A DNA stretch of 64,000 nucleotides, from NCBI GenBank assembly GCA_030533445.1, contig CM060083.1, forward strand, positions 27,040,166-27,104,165. Reading direction: 5' to 3'. The notes beneath the pieces were generated by a model that worked only from the letters and a program-made list of their open reading frames with translations, ran no database searches and was not told the origin of the DNA. Position numbers and translations under genes: made by a program. How positions within the stretch are numbered: the stretch's first letter is position 1; every line of letters starts with the position of its first letter. Shown here piece after piece: positions 58,601 to 64,000 of the stretch. The DNA is from Cyprinodon diabolis (taxonomy: Eukaryota; Chordata; Actinopteri; Cyprinodontiformes; Cyprinodontidae).

Positions 58601-61110
58601 TTTCTTTTGCTCTTGCCAGCTGCACTGGGGCTCACAGAGGTAAGTGCCTGTTTTAAGAGTGCCATTTAATATATTGCAGCATGCAACCACAGCTTTATAA
58701 TGCAGATCCTCGATCATGTGTATGTTCAATGGTGAGAGGCATCAAACAGACACTGTGAAGATGCAAGTGAGACCAGAAATATTTAAGATAAACAGAAGGG
58801 GATTATAATTCTAAATTTACTACAAGATTATTTTTATATGAGAAAAATACATGTTGGGAGTAACCACTTCAGAATTAATGGTTGAAACTTGTACATAGAA
58901 ACAAATGGGTTAATGCAGGACCCACCATGATAAGCTAAGAAAATATAGCGACTAGGTTATTATAATACATGTGTAGAGTACGGACACTGGCTGCTTGGAC
59001 CAAAAATCAAAGAGAGGTTTGAGGCTGATTTGGTGCATCCCATGGGAACTATACGATCCTGTCTGAGAAATACCCCCTTAGAGACTTCACAGTAAATCAG
59101 GTGAAAAGGCTACCCATGGGAATCAAGGAAACATGCGGTGCTGTAAAGTACAACTAAAAGTAAATCTAGAGCAGTTCAAGTTTTAAAGAAAACCAACTAC
59201 TTTTTCAATTAGTTTTTATTTTTATTTAACCAGGTAGGTCAATTGAGAGCCAATTCTCATTTACACTGACACCGGAGCAAAGGAGTTGTGTACTTTGCAT
59301 TGTGATAGCACAGCGCCATGCATAAGTATTGTCACTCTCCCAACTTCACTCAAAACCTCAGTCTATTTTACTGGAGATTTGTGCTATAAACGTATGCAGC
59401 GTGTACCCCGCCTCCTGCCTAATGACTTCCAAAGCTGGATCAGAGGCCCCTCCCAAAATCTTACAAGATCAAGCAGTATGGACAATGGATGGACTGATGT
59501 GACAGACTGTTACATAGCAGTGCATAATTGTGGGCTGGGGAAAAAAGTATGGATAATTTAAAAATTTCTGCAGAAAAAAATGTGGCATTTTTGTAACCCT
59601 TCTGTAAAGGCCAGTGAAATACATGACTAACGGTTGTCCTGACAATGAAGGTCTCTCACCTGGGTTGTAGATTTGTGCAGCCTTTACAGATTTAATATCA
59701 ACCCTATGATTCTTTTTTCTGACTAATTTCCCTACTCACCCTTTTCGTTTTGGGTGGACCGCATCTTTGCAGTGGTGAGGTTCTCTCTTCATTATCAGAT
59801 GCCATAGAGATTTTAAAACTGAAATATTGTTTTATAACCTAACGTTTGATGCCCTTGACAAACCCCACACAACAGCTGTATTTCTAAAAAGAGTAAATTA
59901 CAAAGCAAGACCCCTTATTCTAATAAGTGAAGTAATTGCTATGGATTTTATTGAGGTATATAGCATTAAAAGGGTCTAAAATGATGTGCACATTTTTCAT
60001 TCCGATATATATAGATTATAAAATCATGCATCGTTTCTCTGAAGAATCTATAAAACAAAAATGTTGCTTCTGTTTAGAACACTGTCCATGATGCACATAA
60101 AATTTACATCTATGAACAGAAGCCAATTTCATAAATGGAGACTCACCTTCACAGGTCTGAGAGCACTGCCAACTTTAGAGCAGCAGTTCCTCTCTGCAAT
60201 GTCCAGGTGTCTTCCTCTGCGCTGGAGGACCTGCAGTTTGCCCTCAAGCTCCTGTAGGCTACGTCTGTCCTTTGAGGACAGAGGACGTCCATCCTTACAC
60301 TGAAAAGGAAACCCCCAAAAGAGTTAAATACAGATGCACTACTGATATGTTACCACTGTAAGCCAAGAGACATTTAGGGTGAACTTTGGAGTAATCGCTT
60401 TTGTAACGTACCTTTTAACAAAATCGCCTAAATAACTGGTTTTTAAGAAACGTTTACATTTTGTGTCAGAAAATAGATAAAAGAATCTTTAAAACAGAGA
60501 GAAAACACAGCTGCTATCTTAAAGAGGAAAAATACATTTAGTCAAGACAATTTATTAAAATTAAGATATATTTCCAAGTATTAAGTTAACAATAAACTGC
60601 ATTCTTCAGCGTTTTATCTAGTTTTAGTTACATCCCAGTATGGACAGAGAACATCTGAATGGATGGTTGAAAAGAAAAGACTAACACTATATAAGAAAAT
60701 GCTAAGACTGAGGGGAATAATAATAAAGAATCAGTGGTGCTTAACTAAACGGCATGTATGGATTTTTATTGGAGCTGCAAGTTGATGCAATGTTTGTGAA
60801 AACTTGCATTACTTTAAAGATCTTTGAAATAAATATCAAAAAAGGAAGAAAAAAAATCAAAGATTTCCATTGGCATAGAATTGTAACTGCATCAGTTCAT
60901 GAAATTTATTGAAACGTCGCCATATTTGTGTTTAAGCCATCTGTGTGTGAACTGTAGGCAGGTCATGCCATTTAGAAGACCTACCTTTGATTTGAGATTT
61001 TCAATCTGATGCTCAACCTCGTCAATGTCCTCTGTGTTCTCAAGGCGTTCATAGACGACACTCCGAGTGCCTTTTATCAGATTCAAAGGCATGACAGACA
61101 TCCCATATGC
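20913..61110 (-). CDS. lmbrd1: LMBRD1 (LMBD1, lysosomal cobalamin transport protein), C-terminal part, 9 exons
   Basis: Joined exons, 5' to 3' on the minus strand: 61110-60985, 60299-60147, 52753-52689, 52529-52427, 50444-50340, 47004-46855, 44847-44766, 21240-21149, 21023-20913. They total 987 nt and encode 328 residues plus TAA. All junctions are AG/GT and phases match. I recognise LMBRD1 from stretches such as [47 protein letters not shown] and [12 protein letters not shown]1 is a multi-pass lysosomal membrane protein that works with ABCD4 to deliver cobalamin to the cytosol (cblF disease gene in people). It is also reported in insulin-receptor endocytosis. Visible here are a charged cytosolic loop, about four to five hydrophobic membrane segments, N-glycosylation sequons (NLT, NTT) and an acidic cytosolic tail. 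The N-terminal ~210 residues lie beyond the window. The exon 7 to exon 8 intron is 23.5 kb and carries a DIRS element. Confidence 0.97.
21149..21240 (-). CDS. lmbrd1: lmbrd1 exon: [10 protein letters not shown] / YYFGNWAF segment
   Basis: The exon has 92 nt. The first two bases complete Asp, then 30 codons run [14 protein letters not shown] to FGNWAFIG. The acceptor is ctttttcag and the donor gtaagt. It forms the start of the last membrane segment. Confidence 0.96.
22428..22600. repeat. MITE-like inverted repeat fragment
   Basis: GGTCCAGTGTCCTGCACC, TGTCTCTGCTACAGCACACC and the partly inverse AGGTGTGAAGCAGAGATGC enclose a spacer. This is a teleost MITE pattern. No coding content is present. 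Confidence 0.5.
23079..23104. repeat. A26 homopolymer
   Basis: This run of 26 A ends 15 bases left of the DIRS boundary. Confidence 0.95.
23162..23306 (+). repeat. DIRS left inverted terminal repeat
   Basis: This 145-bp repeat is inverted relative to 28668-28812 and identical except at 23187. It contains a palindromic core (CACGTGACTCTATATAGTCACGTGG) with a TATATA-like centre and the palindrome TGCGCATGCGCA, both possible promoter or recombinase-binding features. The 42 bp outside it (23120-23161) are specific to this end. Confidence 0.93.
23347..23446. repeat. DIRS internal complementary region (ICR)
   Basis: Bases 23347-23398 are the exact reverse complement of the left end 23122-23173 (52 of 52). 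Bases 23398-23446 match the reverse complement of the right end (28830 inward) with one mismatch. The two halves meet at CGTT, which reproduces a head-to-tail circle junction. In DIRS models the ICR templates completion of the ends during circle formation. Confidence 0.93.
23513..24472 (-). pseudogene. DIRS ORF3: tyrosine recombinase, two compensating frame changes
   Basis: ATG at 24472 follows the RT stop by 8 nt and opens [17 protein letters not shown]. The conserved protein then continues in a second frame after a run of four A (24412-24415, plus strand), and returns to the first frame near 23700-23706. The start and end therefore share a frame and only the middle is shifted. Conserved catalytic residues remain: Arg in SAKRVGEL, the HSTRG box (HxxR), and the nucleophile Tyr in RFYRVNV. 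In DIRS this enzyme joins the circular cDNA to the target. The two single-base changes could be real mutations or homopolymer errors in the assembly. Confidence 0.85.
24481..26739 (-). CDS. DIRS ORF2: reverse transcriptase, RNase H, methyltransferase-like domain (752 aa)
   Basis: Reverse transcriptase spans about residues 160-420, with [18 protein letters not shown] at 203-220, the first catalytic Asp in [10 protein letters not shown] (Asp253) and the active-site box at 314-317. RNase H follows, with Asp484 ([10 protein letters not shown]), Glu516 (LELQA), Asp541 (RSDNTT) and Asp592. The C-terminal 620-745 region ([31 protein letters not shown]) is the DAM-methyltransferase-like domain of DIRS elements, whose role is unknown. 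The box reads YLGD where the family has YLDD. The first of the two essential aspartates is Gly (codon GGC at 25794-25792, one base from GAC), so this copy is probably RT-dead. The first ATG in this frame is used, but translation may begin by overlap with ORF1. Confidence 0.9.
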   Translation of the reverse strand: MVLRHWTPWTVQLRPLERGNSWQGFTDVIASQSAPGQLRVLHGGPQGLLLLPLSPRVCYQFGDRSRDLLQIGETELETRLGQGPFIPFGPRSLADVLSGLRRAGGPADDALGPAVGYFSPGQLSFWAAHTPDLWVLSTLSRGYRLQFLRRPPIPGRVRMTVIHDPVKAQALNQEICTLLAKGAIVPVDPLLDPGGFYSMYFLVPKKTGGLRPVLDLRGLNVYLKAMPFHMLTTKEVLQAISPGDWFTSINLRDAYFHVPIAPPHWRFLRFAFQGRHFQFRVLPFGLSLSPRVFTRCVAAALSPLQAQGLRILPYLGDWLLCAATWDQAVRDTRLVLHHVGCLGLQVNMEKSSLTPSQETVFLGIAMDSISMTACPSPQRVDSILSVLPEFRRGVALPLVQYLRLLGMLTAASAVVPLGLLSLRPLQMWLNSLNLDPTRNTHRLRRLRVGPQCLQSLSQWRVRLFMTTGVPLGSLPCRREVVFTDASSTGWGATWRGQMAQGTWSQRQSREDINVLELQAVLLALQSFLPGLRAKHVLVRSDNTTVVFHINHQGGTRSRKLLCLTQWLLTWAAPRIASLRAAYIPGPENVPADFLSRQKPLPGEWKLHREVVECIWKVFGRADMDLFASRDAFHCPLWFSLDNSSPLGHDALAHDWPRTLLYAFPPFSLLFQTLLRVRQERHRVLLVAPYWPARTWFPLLCELSSGSPMRLPSRRDLLSQMGGQILHPEPDRLQLWIWPLQGQGPLSQDTLGP
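26414..27937 (-). CDS. DIRS ORF1, gag-like protein (507 aa)
   Basis: This ORF is open from ATG at 27937 to its stop at 26414. The N-terminus has three CxxC pairs (Cys8/11, 24/27, 42/45), which suggest a zinc-binding head. A short leucine-rich coiled segment follows near residues 105-125, then an acidic Asp/Glu/Ser linker (about 140-165) and a basic Arg/Gln-rich C-terminus. ORF1 of DIRS elements is thought to be the structural nucleic-acid-binding protein. Its 3' part overlaps the RT frame by about 325 nt in another frame, as is usual in DIRS. It is uninterrupted, unlike the recombinase. Confidence 0.85.
   Translation of the reverse strand: MMLDNLCCSTCLAPLQPDDGHDLCPSCLGVEHLREALSDDACPNCRVMPRSVRLDRLAALEQPTDWAGASARAHLPMQKAVCKRSTVAAPSVPTKRARRTDAGRLSTRVDHLTTELAQMKALLQSFQTADDRGAALPPEQDETSVDDDDAVSVAASGTHFCEDLPELGSGASGSGSIASQEDTGESVTSAFRTALARLQVSVPQGQPTASSAFFRRSRSETAFVVPPSAEYVRELHACWSDTKALSRLTTDGRVLAAMQEAPKVGLGQMPAVEPGIASLIIPPDEALRPNARCPRPQCRITDDLLCKAYDSGARMGRIGNSLSHLMLALSSSLESVPLDHATQGLVDASLQAFALMTRELGRTLSTLVHARRQVWLAQSPLTEPCRRTLRALPVVPGELFGSAALDALDRTAQASRTRQQLAGLHRRDRQPVSTWAAAGPSRGSSGPSPSSTEPQGLLPVRRSVQRPAPDRRNRARDQAGTRSFHPFRAAQSGRRPLGPSKGRGARR
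27978..28400 (-). repeat. ~55-bp tandem repeat array in the DIRS leader
   Basis: About eight imperfect copies with a recurring GCGAGCAGAAACGCTACTGG-type core occur, with starts near 27981, 28044, 28096, 28151, 28205, 28261, 28316 and 28370. The spacing is 52-63 bases and the last copies are the most alike. The array lies between the right terminal repeat and ORF1. Confidence 0.85.
28668..28812 (-). repeat. DIRS right inverted terminal repeat
   Basis: This is the mate of the left repeat, 144 of 145 identical. An end-specific stretch runs outward from it to GAAATAGAAC at 28821-28830. It lies upstream of ORF1 in the element's reading direction and so probably carries the promoter. Confidence 0.93.
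28840..32735. other. lmbrd1 intron, nothing recognised
   Basis: Intron sequence between the DIRS and Tc1 elements. No reading frame over 70 codons carries a known motif. Confidence 0.6.
32075..32090. repeat. (AC)8 microsatellite
   Basis: A short pure AC run. Confidence 0.9.
32740..34229 (+). mobile_element. Tc1-like element with 199-bp inverted repeats
   Basis: The element is flanked by TA (32738-32739 and 34230-34231) and has terminal inverted repeats 32740-32938 and 34031-34229, starting CAGTGGGGCAAAAAAGTATT. The repeats are nearly identical apart from a poly-T length change and a few substitutions. It carries one transposase frame that lacks its N-terminal part. It lies in the big LMBRD1 intron, antisense to the gene. 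Confidence 0.93.
33204..34013 (+). pseudogene. Tc1-like transposase, N-terminally damaged (269 aa open)
   Basis: The catalytic domain is intact: Asp in IIWSDETK, Asp in [12 protein letters not shown] and Glu in LNPIENLW, with 34 residues between the last two (DD34E). The paired helix-turn-helix head is broken. A segment [20 protein letters not shown] is readable just upstream (about 33089-33150) in another frame, and the expected initiator region before it is missing. The 269-aa frame starts at an internal Met and is about 70 residues shorter than the ~340-aa family norm. This copy is therefore unlikely to make active enzyme but could be mobilised through its intact ends. Confidence 0.88.
34235..36640. 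other. lmbrd1 intron, nothing recognised
   Basis: AT-rich intron. A 14-bp tandem duplication (TATCATAAGGGCC type) lies at about 36383-36410. Confidence 0.6.
36651..37892 (+). mobile_element. non-autonomous hAT element, 8-bp target duplication
   Basis: The ends TAGGGCTGCAACAACGAAT and the inverse of ATTAGTTGCAGCCCTA are flanked by ATACCAAT at 36643-36650 and 37893-37900. Subterminal ATCGAT-rich inverted repeats are present. Internally, ATGATGCAGCATCTGAAAAG (about 37010) encodes MMQHLKRKH, the tail of a BED finger. The catalytic core is missing. It lies in the LMBRD1 intron. Confidence 0.92.
37901..39065. other. lmbrd1 intron, nothing recognised
   Basis: Intron sequence of mixed composition, without motifs. 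Confidence 0.6.
39070..39560 (-). pseudogene. decayed Tc1-like transposase remnant
   Basis: Minus-strand fragments AGSIAAKVE, then GCRPRREL and a [17 protein letters not shown] stretch, fit the head-to-first-Asp segment of a Tc1 transposase. There are many frame breaks and no terminal repeats. Confidence 0.5.
41901..41926. repeat. (CA)13 microsatellite
   Basis: A pure CA run is flanked by poly-A stretches. Confidence 0.95.
42128..42296 (-). repeat. tRNA-like SINE
   Basis: On the minus strand the segment begins GGGGCGGTCTAGTGGTTAGG (A-box-like) and continues to AGTTCAAGACCC (B-box-like), then an unrelated body. This is the head arrangement of a tRNA-derived SINE. The arms do not pair well enough for a working tRNA. 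Confidence 0.6.
44766..44847 (-). CDS. lmbrd1: lmbrd1 exon: variable lumenal loop
   Basis: This 82-nt exon encodes 27 residues plus one base. The acceptor is tttcttatag and the donor gtaggt. It is Ser/Thr-rich ([16 protein letters not shown]) with an NTT sequon and ends in the conserved CDADAPE. The loop is diverged from mammals, as expected of a lumenal linker. The next intron is 23.5 kb. Confidence 0.94.
44894..45219 (+). mobile_element. hAT MITE (326 bp)
   Basis: The ends TAGTGATGCACCGATC and the inverse of GGTCAGTGCATCTCTA match at 13 of 16 positions. The flanks ATAGCCAC and GTAGCATC are only partly alike (diverged target duplication). No coding content is present. It lies 46 bp upstream of the LMBRD1 exon 44766-44847 on the gene strand. 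Confidence 0.7.
45420..45556. repeat. MITE-like fragment related to 22428-22600
   Basis: CAGGTGTGTGGCAGCAGAG, AAACATCTAATATTTG and GGAGACCAGGTTTGAGAAA correspond to the inverted half of the 22.4-kb repeat type. Confidence 0.45.
45560..46850. other. lmbrd1 intron, nothing recognised
   Basis: AT-rich intron between two exons, with no named repeat. Confidence 0.6.
46855..47004 (-). CDS. lmbrd1: lmbrd1 exon: [16 protein letters not shown] membrane segment
   Basis: The exon has 150 nt and encodes 50 residues from [12 protein letters not shown] to SQKYLVQ. The acceptor is ttacctag and the donor gtgaga. A basic cytosolic stretch precedes a long hydrophobic helix, then the strongly conserved [17 protein letters not shown]. 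Confidence 0.97.
47640..47680. repeat. A-run, (TA)n and T-run
   Basis: Ten A, about nine TA units and a T stretch form a self-complementary block just left of the Tc1 pseudogene. Confidence 0.85.
48712..49625 (+). mobile_element. hAT-like non-autonomous element nested in a Tc1 pseudogene
   Basis: This is the second copy of the element at 5091. Homology begins at GATAGACGTGTGGCGC and includes the BED-finger ORF. The right terminus ends TATCGCCCAGCCCTA, the inverse of the left terminus TAGGGCTGGGCGATA seen at 5091. The left terminus of this copy is missing. No transposase catalytic region is present. It interrupts the C-terminal coding part of the Tc1 transposase. Confidence 0.8.
48820..49218 (+). 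CDS. BED-type zinc finger ORF of nested hAT element
   Basis: This 132-aa frame has the finger at about residues 56-105: [13 protein letters not shown], then CKMC (CxxC) and HLSRSH (HxxxxH). BED fingers are the DNA-binding heads of hAT transposases and ZBED proteins. The frame ends without the hAT catalytic and dimerisation domains. An internal Met (MKMSQQGE) may be the true start. It is about 93% similar to the copy at 5229-5588. Confidence 0.7.
   Translation: MLVTASSQPITIADPGTPSPSAALSNHNTEHMKMSQQGEVEEIVPKKGFCSSAVWQYFGHGKSDKKQTTVICKMCREPVKTKSDNTTNFFFYHLSRSHPQEYELCRPRRGSPPRKLWEFRENIYIFPRSSNN
50340..50444 (-). CDS. lmbrd1: lmbrd1 exon: [10 protein letters not shown] membrane segment
   Basis: The exon has 105 nt and encodes 35 residues, [10 protein letters not shown] to GIWFFWMR. 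The acceptor is ttttacag and the donor gtaagg. It holds one membrane helix followed by the conserved MAGIRN-GIWFFW motif. Confidence 0.96.
50450..52420. other. lmbrd1 intron, nothing recognised
   Basis: AT-rich intron without motifs. Confidence 0.6.
52427..52529 (-). CDS. lmbrd1: lmbrd1 exon: [10 protein letters not shown] segment
   Basis: The exon has 103 nt. Its first base completes Asn, then 34 codons run from LDKALHSAG to LLLALQP. The acceptor is gtgttcag and the donor gtaagt. It contains the sequon NLT in the lumenal-type loop GTNLTNPLN, which is conserved in position with mammalian LMBRD1. Confidence 0.96.
52689..52753 (-). CDS. lmbrd1: lmbrd1 exon: membrane segment [14 protein letters not shown]
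   Basis: This 65-nt exon encodes 21 residues plus two bases of an Asn codon completed by the next exon. The acceptor is ctttgcag and the donor gtaagt. It is almost wholly hydrophobic and forms one transmembrane helix. Confidence 0.95.
53110..54275 (-). pseudogene. Tc1-like transposon relic, minus strand
   Basis: Translated pieces in order are: 54275 onward, [28 protein letters not shown] helix-turn-helix head; 53692-53510, [29 protein letters not shown] with the second catalytic Asp; 53418-53230, [18 protein letters not shown] and [19 protein letters not shown]. Several frameshifts and stops separate them. The terminal repeats are not recognisable with confidence. The copy is clearly dead and old. 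Confidence 0.85.
54525..54600 (-). repeat. LINE/SINE tail-like fragment
   Basis: CCATGCAGAAAGACC and GGAATCGAGCCCAGAACC resemble the B-box-like tail block common in teleost LINE and SINE 3' ends. It is short and diverged. Confidence 0.35.
54600..54870 (+). repeat. hAT-like right end fragment
   Basis: CCGAATCGAACCTAACCG...GTGAACCGTTCCACCCCTA is the right terminus type of a hAT element with many CGGTT-type subterminal repeats. The left end is not found. It is immediately followed by TA microsatellite and the Tc1 element at 54881. Confidence 0.45.
54881..55577 (+). pseudogene. internally deleted Tc1-like element, DD36E-type spacing
   Basis: The short inverted ends CACTCACCGTCCACTTTATTAG and the inverse of AATAAAGTGGCCGGTGAGT lie within TA microsatellite. 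Two frames (54910-55191 and 55059-55547) cover the C-terminal two thirds of a transposase. These are WSDD with the first Asp, then [13 protein letters not shown] with the second, and LNPIEHLWD with Glu. There are 36 residues between the last two, the spacing of the DD36E (Incomer-like) group rather than classic Tc1. A frame change near 55060-55100 and loss of the N-terminal third make it non-functional. Confidence 0.8.
55578..55650. repeat. (TA)n microsatellite
   Basis: About 36 TA units with one TG interruption abut the right end of the DD36E-type Tc1 element, whose TA target duplication may have seeded it. Confidence 0.95.
55651..60140. other. lmbrd1 intron
   Basis: This is a long AT-rich intron. 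Only the repeat block at 59.2 kb is recognised. Confidence 0.55.
59205..59285. repeat. dispersed repeat fragment (TTTATTTAACCAGG block)
   Basis: TTTTATTTAACCAGGTAGGTC followed by AATTGAGAGCCAATTCTCATT is a repeat block widespread in teleosts. It is truncated here. Confidence 0.45.
60147..60299 (-). CDS. lmbrd1: lmbrd1 exon: charged cytosolic loop
   Basis: The exon has 153 nt and encodes 51 residues starting [13 protein letters not shown] and ending SALRPVK. The acceptor is ttccttttcag and the donor gtgagt. The segment is highly charged and amphipathic (Leu/Gln/Glu/Arg-rich). It matches the loop before the next membrane helix in vertebrate LMBRD1, but is more diverged than the neighbouring exons (NCCSK where mammals have NSWWTK). 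Confidence 0.95.
60985..61110 (-). CDS. lmbrd1: lmbrd1 exon: AYGM...[15 protein letters not shown] segment
   Basis: This is the first exon in the window. It has 126 nt, phase 0 to 0, 42 residues beginning [14 protein letters not shown] and ending in QIENLKSK. The acceptor is cttccag at its 5' side and the donor gtaggt at its 3' side. It holds the end of a membrane segment and the conserved cytosolic ERLENTEDI motif. The preceding exon, which should end in the upstream membrane segment, is not found up to 64000. Confidence 0.96.
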
Positions 61111-63639
61111 CTGGAAGATGCAAAACTACCATTATAATCACACACAATTGTCAGAGCAAGGGTGGCACATATGGCACACGTGTTTCCTCCCACACGCAGT
61201 CACTCCTGCCTGGTGGCAAACCCATCACATTGTGACACATGACAACAGTTGAATGAAGGTAAGCAAACACAGGCACGTGGGTGCATGGCAAAAACCCCAC
61301 AGATCCTGGCCTCATAGGCGGTGTCATTTTTGGCAGACGGGAAAAAAAATAAGATTAAAATGGTGGAATCTATAATTGTGCTGAGGCTTATTGAAGAATT
61401 TGCTGCAACCATTTTGTGTGGATATCACTGCCTTATATCGCTGTAATGCATTTACAGCTTAACAGTGCCCCCATGTGACAGCAGTATCCTCCAACTCAGC
61501 ATTTCAACAATTTTACACTCAGTCTGTAAAGAAATGTCTGCTCTACAAAAAAAAATGTCCTTTTCATTTAATTTCTTTTTTGTTTTTGAGGGGGATGGGG
61601 ATAGTTTTATTTATTCATCTGCCAGACGTGGTTACAATAAAAACAAGAAGACTGAAATGAAGAGCAGAAGGAAAAAAATGAATTAATTATGTAACCAAAA
61701 ATAAAATTCTGTGGTCCTTAGATACTTGAGGAGGAAATCTTAACTTTTATAGAAAAAGAAATGAATGGATGTTCAATAAAATGAAACAGCAACCCATTAA
61801 ATATTAAGCTAAAGGCTCCAGTCAATTGGCTCCATCTCCTTCACTAACTATCCAAAGTTATTTAAAATGGAAAGAAAAGAAAAAAAAATCACTGTCATTC
61901 CGTGTGAAACGTTATTTCAAAACAGGCTGCAATCTTTTAAAATGTAATACACTTTAATTAATTGTTCTAGTTTGAGTGTTAAGACAGCATTAAGATTGCC
62001 ACATGGGATACAAAGTCAGGCTATACTATTATTAGTCTGTGCAGTGGATCTATGCTATGGGCGAATGTCGCCTCCTGCAATGAATCATGGAGCTCTTAAG
62101 GCCAGTGCATGTCCCGAATATCAAATACATTTATAAAAGGAAAACCTGTCCCACATCCCAGGAGAAACGTTTCCCTTCCCTTTCAAATGTGTAACTACAC
62201 TGAAGAAATCTAAAATGATTTCTGCAGTTCTGGGCTCAAATTTCAGTTCAACCATAATGATGCATGCAGATTAAATGGATTTTAAAACCAACCACGGTTA
62301 ATAATAACCAGAAATACCTTATTAGAGAAGTGTGTGTGTGTGTGTGTGTGTGTGAATCCATGTGAGTGCTGGCTAAGAGTGAGACTCAGAGTGATTCTGA
62401 TGCCTGCTGAGAAGGAAGAGGGAGATTTAGCTGGATACAGGTTTGCGACACAAGCCTCTCCTTTGTTGCTTGATATACTTGTGATGGTGCAGCCAAAAGA
62501 AAGAGGAAGTGGTGCAGTGCGAGTTAAATAAACCTGTCGGGTATTTGTATGCTTACAATTTACATTCAGAGAAGTGAAGGGCTTTTTCTTACAGACAATT
62601 TAGCAATACATTTTATTTTTATTTATAGTTATGTTTTTTTTATGTAAAACATTCATTACATTCTCCTTCTATCTTGCAAAGAAAATAGCTATTTATTCTC
62701 CAACCTTATCATCAGATGGTGGTGGTAAATTCCCCGCAAATGCCCTTTAACTTTTACAAAATAAAAAATCTGGATGAACTCATTTTGAAAGGTTAATACC
62801 TGTATGACCAAAGATATTAAATTTATTAATTAGAGCTAAACATAAAAACCATGCCCTAGCCTCCCTTTGCAACATTTAAACCAGTCTTGTCCATGTCTTA
62901 CTACACAAATTAAGTAAAACTTACATTAAATTATTAAAAAATAAAAATCTAACAGGACTTGACATGTGTCACTTTGTGCTAAGTGGATATAGAACCTTGT
63001 TTGTAGCCCATGTTAAAATAAAACATGGAAGATGCCAGGCTTTCTGGCTCGACTAGAATGTTGCTGATTAATAGAAAAAAAATCAGAGGAACCAGTTTTC
63101 AAGGAAGAAAGAAAAACTGCCAGTCTTAATGCTTTTAATATCAGATTTGGATGATAACAAGATGGAGATGGAGTTACAGAAAAGGAAAACAAAGGTGTAG
63201 AAGCTCAACTTACTGAAAAAGAAGGTCACTGTCTATGGATGTTGGTTTCATAAGCAGTTAAGCAAAATATTGTGATATCGCTACATGTTCAGTGTGGGTC
63301 ACATTTGGTCAAGAAAGCAGTAAATAAGATGTTGATAGCCCTTTTATATTGAAAGTCTGCAAAGCAACAAATCAAACTAACACCAAATGTTCATCTGGTT
63401 ATTTATGCAAAAAGATGTTGTGGATATAGTCTGATAATCAGTGTTAACCTGACAGCTTATATCTTATCTAGGACTGGAAGCCCTGTTCAATGGAAAGTAG
63501 ATTACAGTAAGAGATTATTTTAGTTTTTAAATGTTTTCATTCAACAGAGGTATAAGGATTCTTCACTAAAGAAAACTCTGACTAAAGACAGCAGGAGTGT
63601 ATTCAAAATGGTAAATGATCTGGACTTGTAAAGTGTTTT
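61111..63639. other. lmbrd1 intron, upstream exon not found
   Basis: I searched for the exon that should encode the membrane segment before AYGM (a LIGMLAAITYT-like end) and did not find it. The intron therefore extends beyond 64000. Confidence 0.6.
62331..62354. repeat. (TG)12 microsatellite
   Basis: A pure TG run lies in the LMBRD1 intron at the right edge. Confidence 0.95.
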
Positions 63640-63765
63640 ATCAAGTCCAAGCACTCCAAAGAACTTTGCAGTACAGTCATTCACTCTTTCACAAACATAT
63701 TCACAAACTGATGGTGATAAGCTACACTGTAGCCAAAGCTGCTCACTGACAGCTTTCTCCAAAAA
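63640..63765. repeat. LINE 3'-region fragment
   Basis: AAGAACTTTGCAGTACAGTCATTCACTC...GATAAGCTACACTGTAGCC resembles a teleost LINE 3' untranslated block (CAxTCACxCACTGATGG...AAGCTACxTTGTAGCC). It is diverged. Confidence 0.4.
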
Positions 63766-64000
63766 CGGCTTCTTAAATTTATTGCAAAAGGAATGCTTCT
63801 TTGTGGAGAAAAAAACTCAAGACATTAGTTTAAGTCAATGATTTCAATATTGAAATCATGGGAATAAAAATGCTATTTGATCATTTTGAGATGACATTTA
63901 TTTTTGATCAAATTCAAAATGTGAATTTATGCTAGTCTAATTTTTTTTTATTGCTCTTATAAAGCGAGGCTTTTTGAAACAGGAGGTATTTAAATAATCT

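Noticed and set aside
61465..61686. 73-codon plus-strand frame in the lmbrd1 intron
   Set aside because: Low-complexity Lys/Phe-rich translation of A/T runs.

Overview
This window is teleost nuclear DNA. It is AT-rich and intron-dominated, with one split host gene and a dense mix of fish-type transposons (Tc1/mariner, hAT, DIRS, L2/Rex-like LINEs, short LTR elements). Nothing bacterial is present. The exact species cannot be fixed from the sequence.

Host gene. The only protein-coding host gene I can support is LMBRD1, the lysosomal cobalamin-transport membrane protein LMBD1, on the minus strand. Nine coding exons (61110 down to 20913) encode the C-terminal 328 residues. Every junction has consensus splice sites, the exon lengths sum to a multiple of three, and the reading phase is kept throughout. 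The N-terminal exons (about 210 residues) are not found between 61111 and 64000 and must lie beyond the right edge. A candidate poly(A) signal lies about 765 bases past the stop.

Layout. 1-20900: no host gene recognised. This part holds LINE tails (1.8, 2.5, 11.5, 14.8 kb), a hAT relic with a BED zinc finger beside a TA microsatellite and a tRNA-like/LINE 5' fragment (5.1-6.2 kb), a 1.5-kb LTR element without pol (7.05-8.56 kb), and two hAT elements with perfect 8-bp target duplications (12.46-13.60 and 18.04-18.66 kb). 20900-21240: last two LMBRD1 exons. 21241-44765: a 23.5-kb intron holding a structurally complete 5.7-kb DIRS retrotransposon (23120-28830), a Tc1 element with 199-bp inverted repeats (32740-34229), a hAT element (36651-37892), a Tc1 relic (39.1 kb) and a tRNA-like SINE (42.1 kb). 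44766-52753: six LMBRD1 exons, with a hAT MITE and a Tc1 pseudogene split by a second copy of the 5.1-kb BED-finger hAT. 52754-60146: an intron with two more Tc1 relics and a hAT end. 60147-61110: two exons. 61111-64000: intron.

Most notable. The DIRS element keeps gag-like, RT/RNase H/methyltransferase-like and tyrosine recombinase reading frames, 145-bp inverted terminal repeats differing at one base, and a ~100-bp internal complementary region that reproduces the junction of its two ends through a shared GTT/AAC. It nevertheless carries a substituted RT catalytic motif (YLGD) and two single-base frame changes in the recombinase. It lies in the same orientation as LMBRD1. The second notable element is the small pol-less LTR retroelement, whose gag-like ATG lies inside the last bases of the LTR and whose protein is largely made of 12- and 10-residue repeats.
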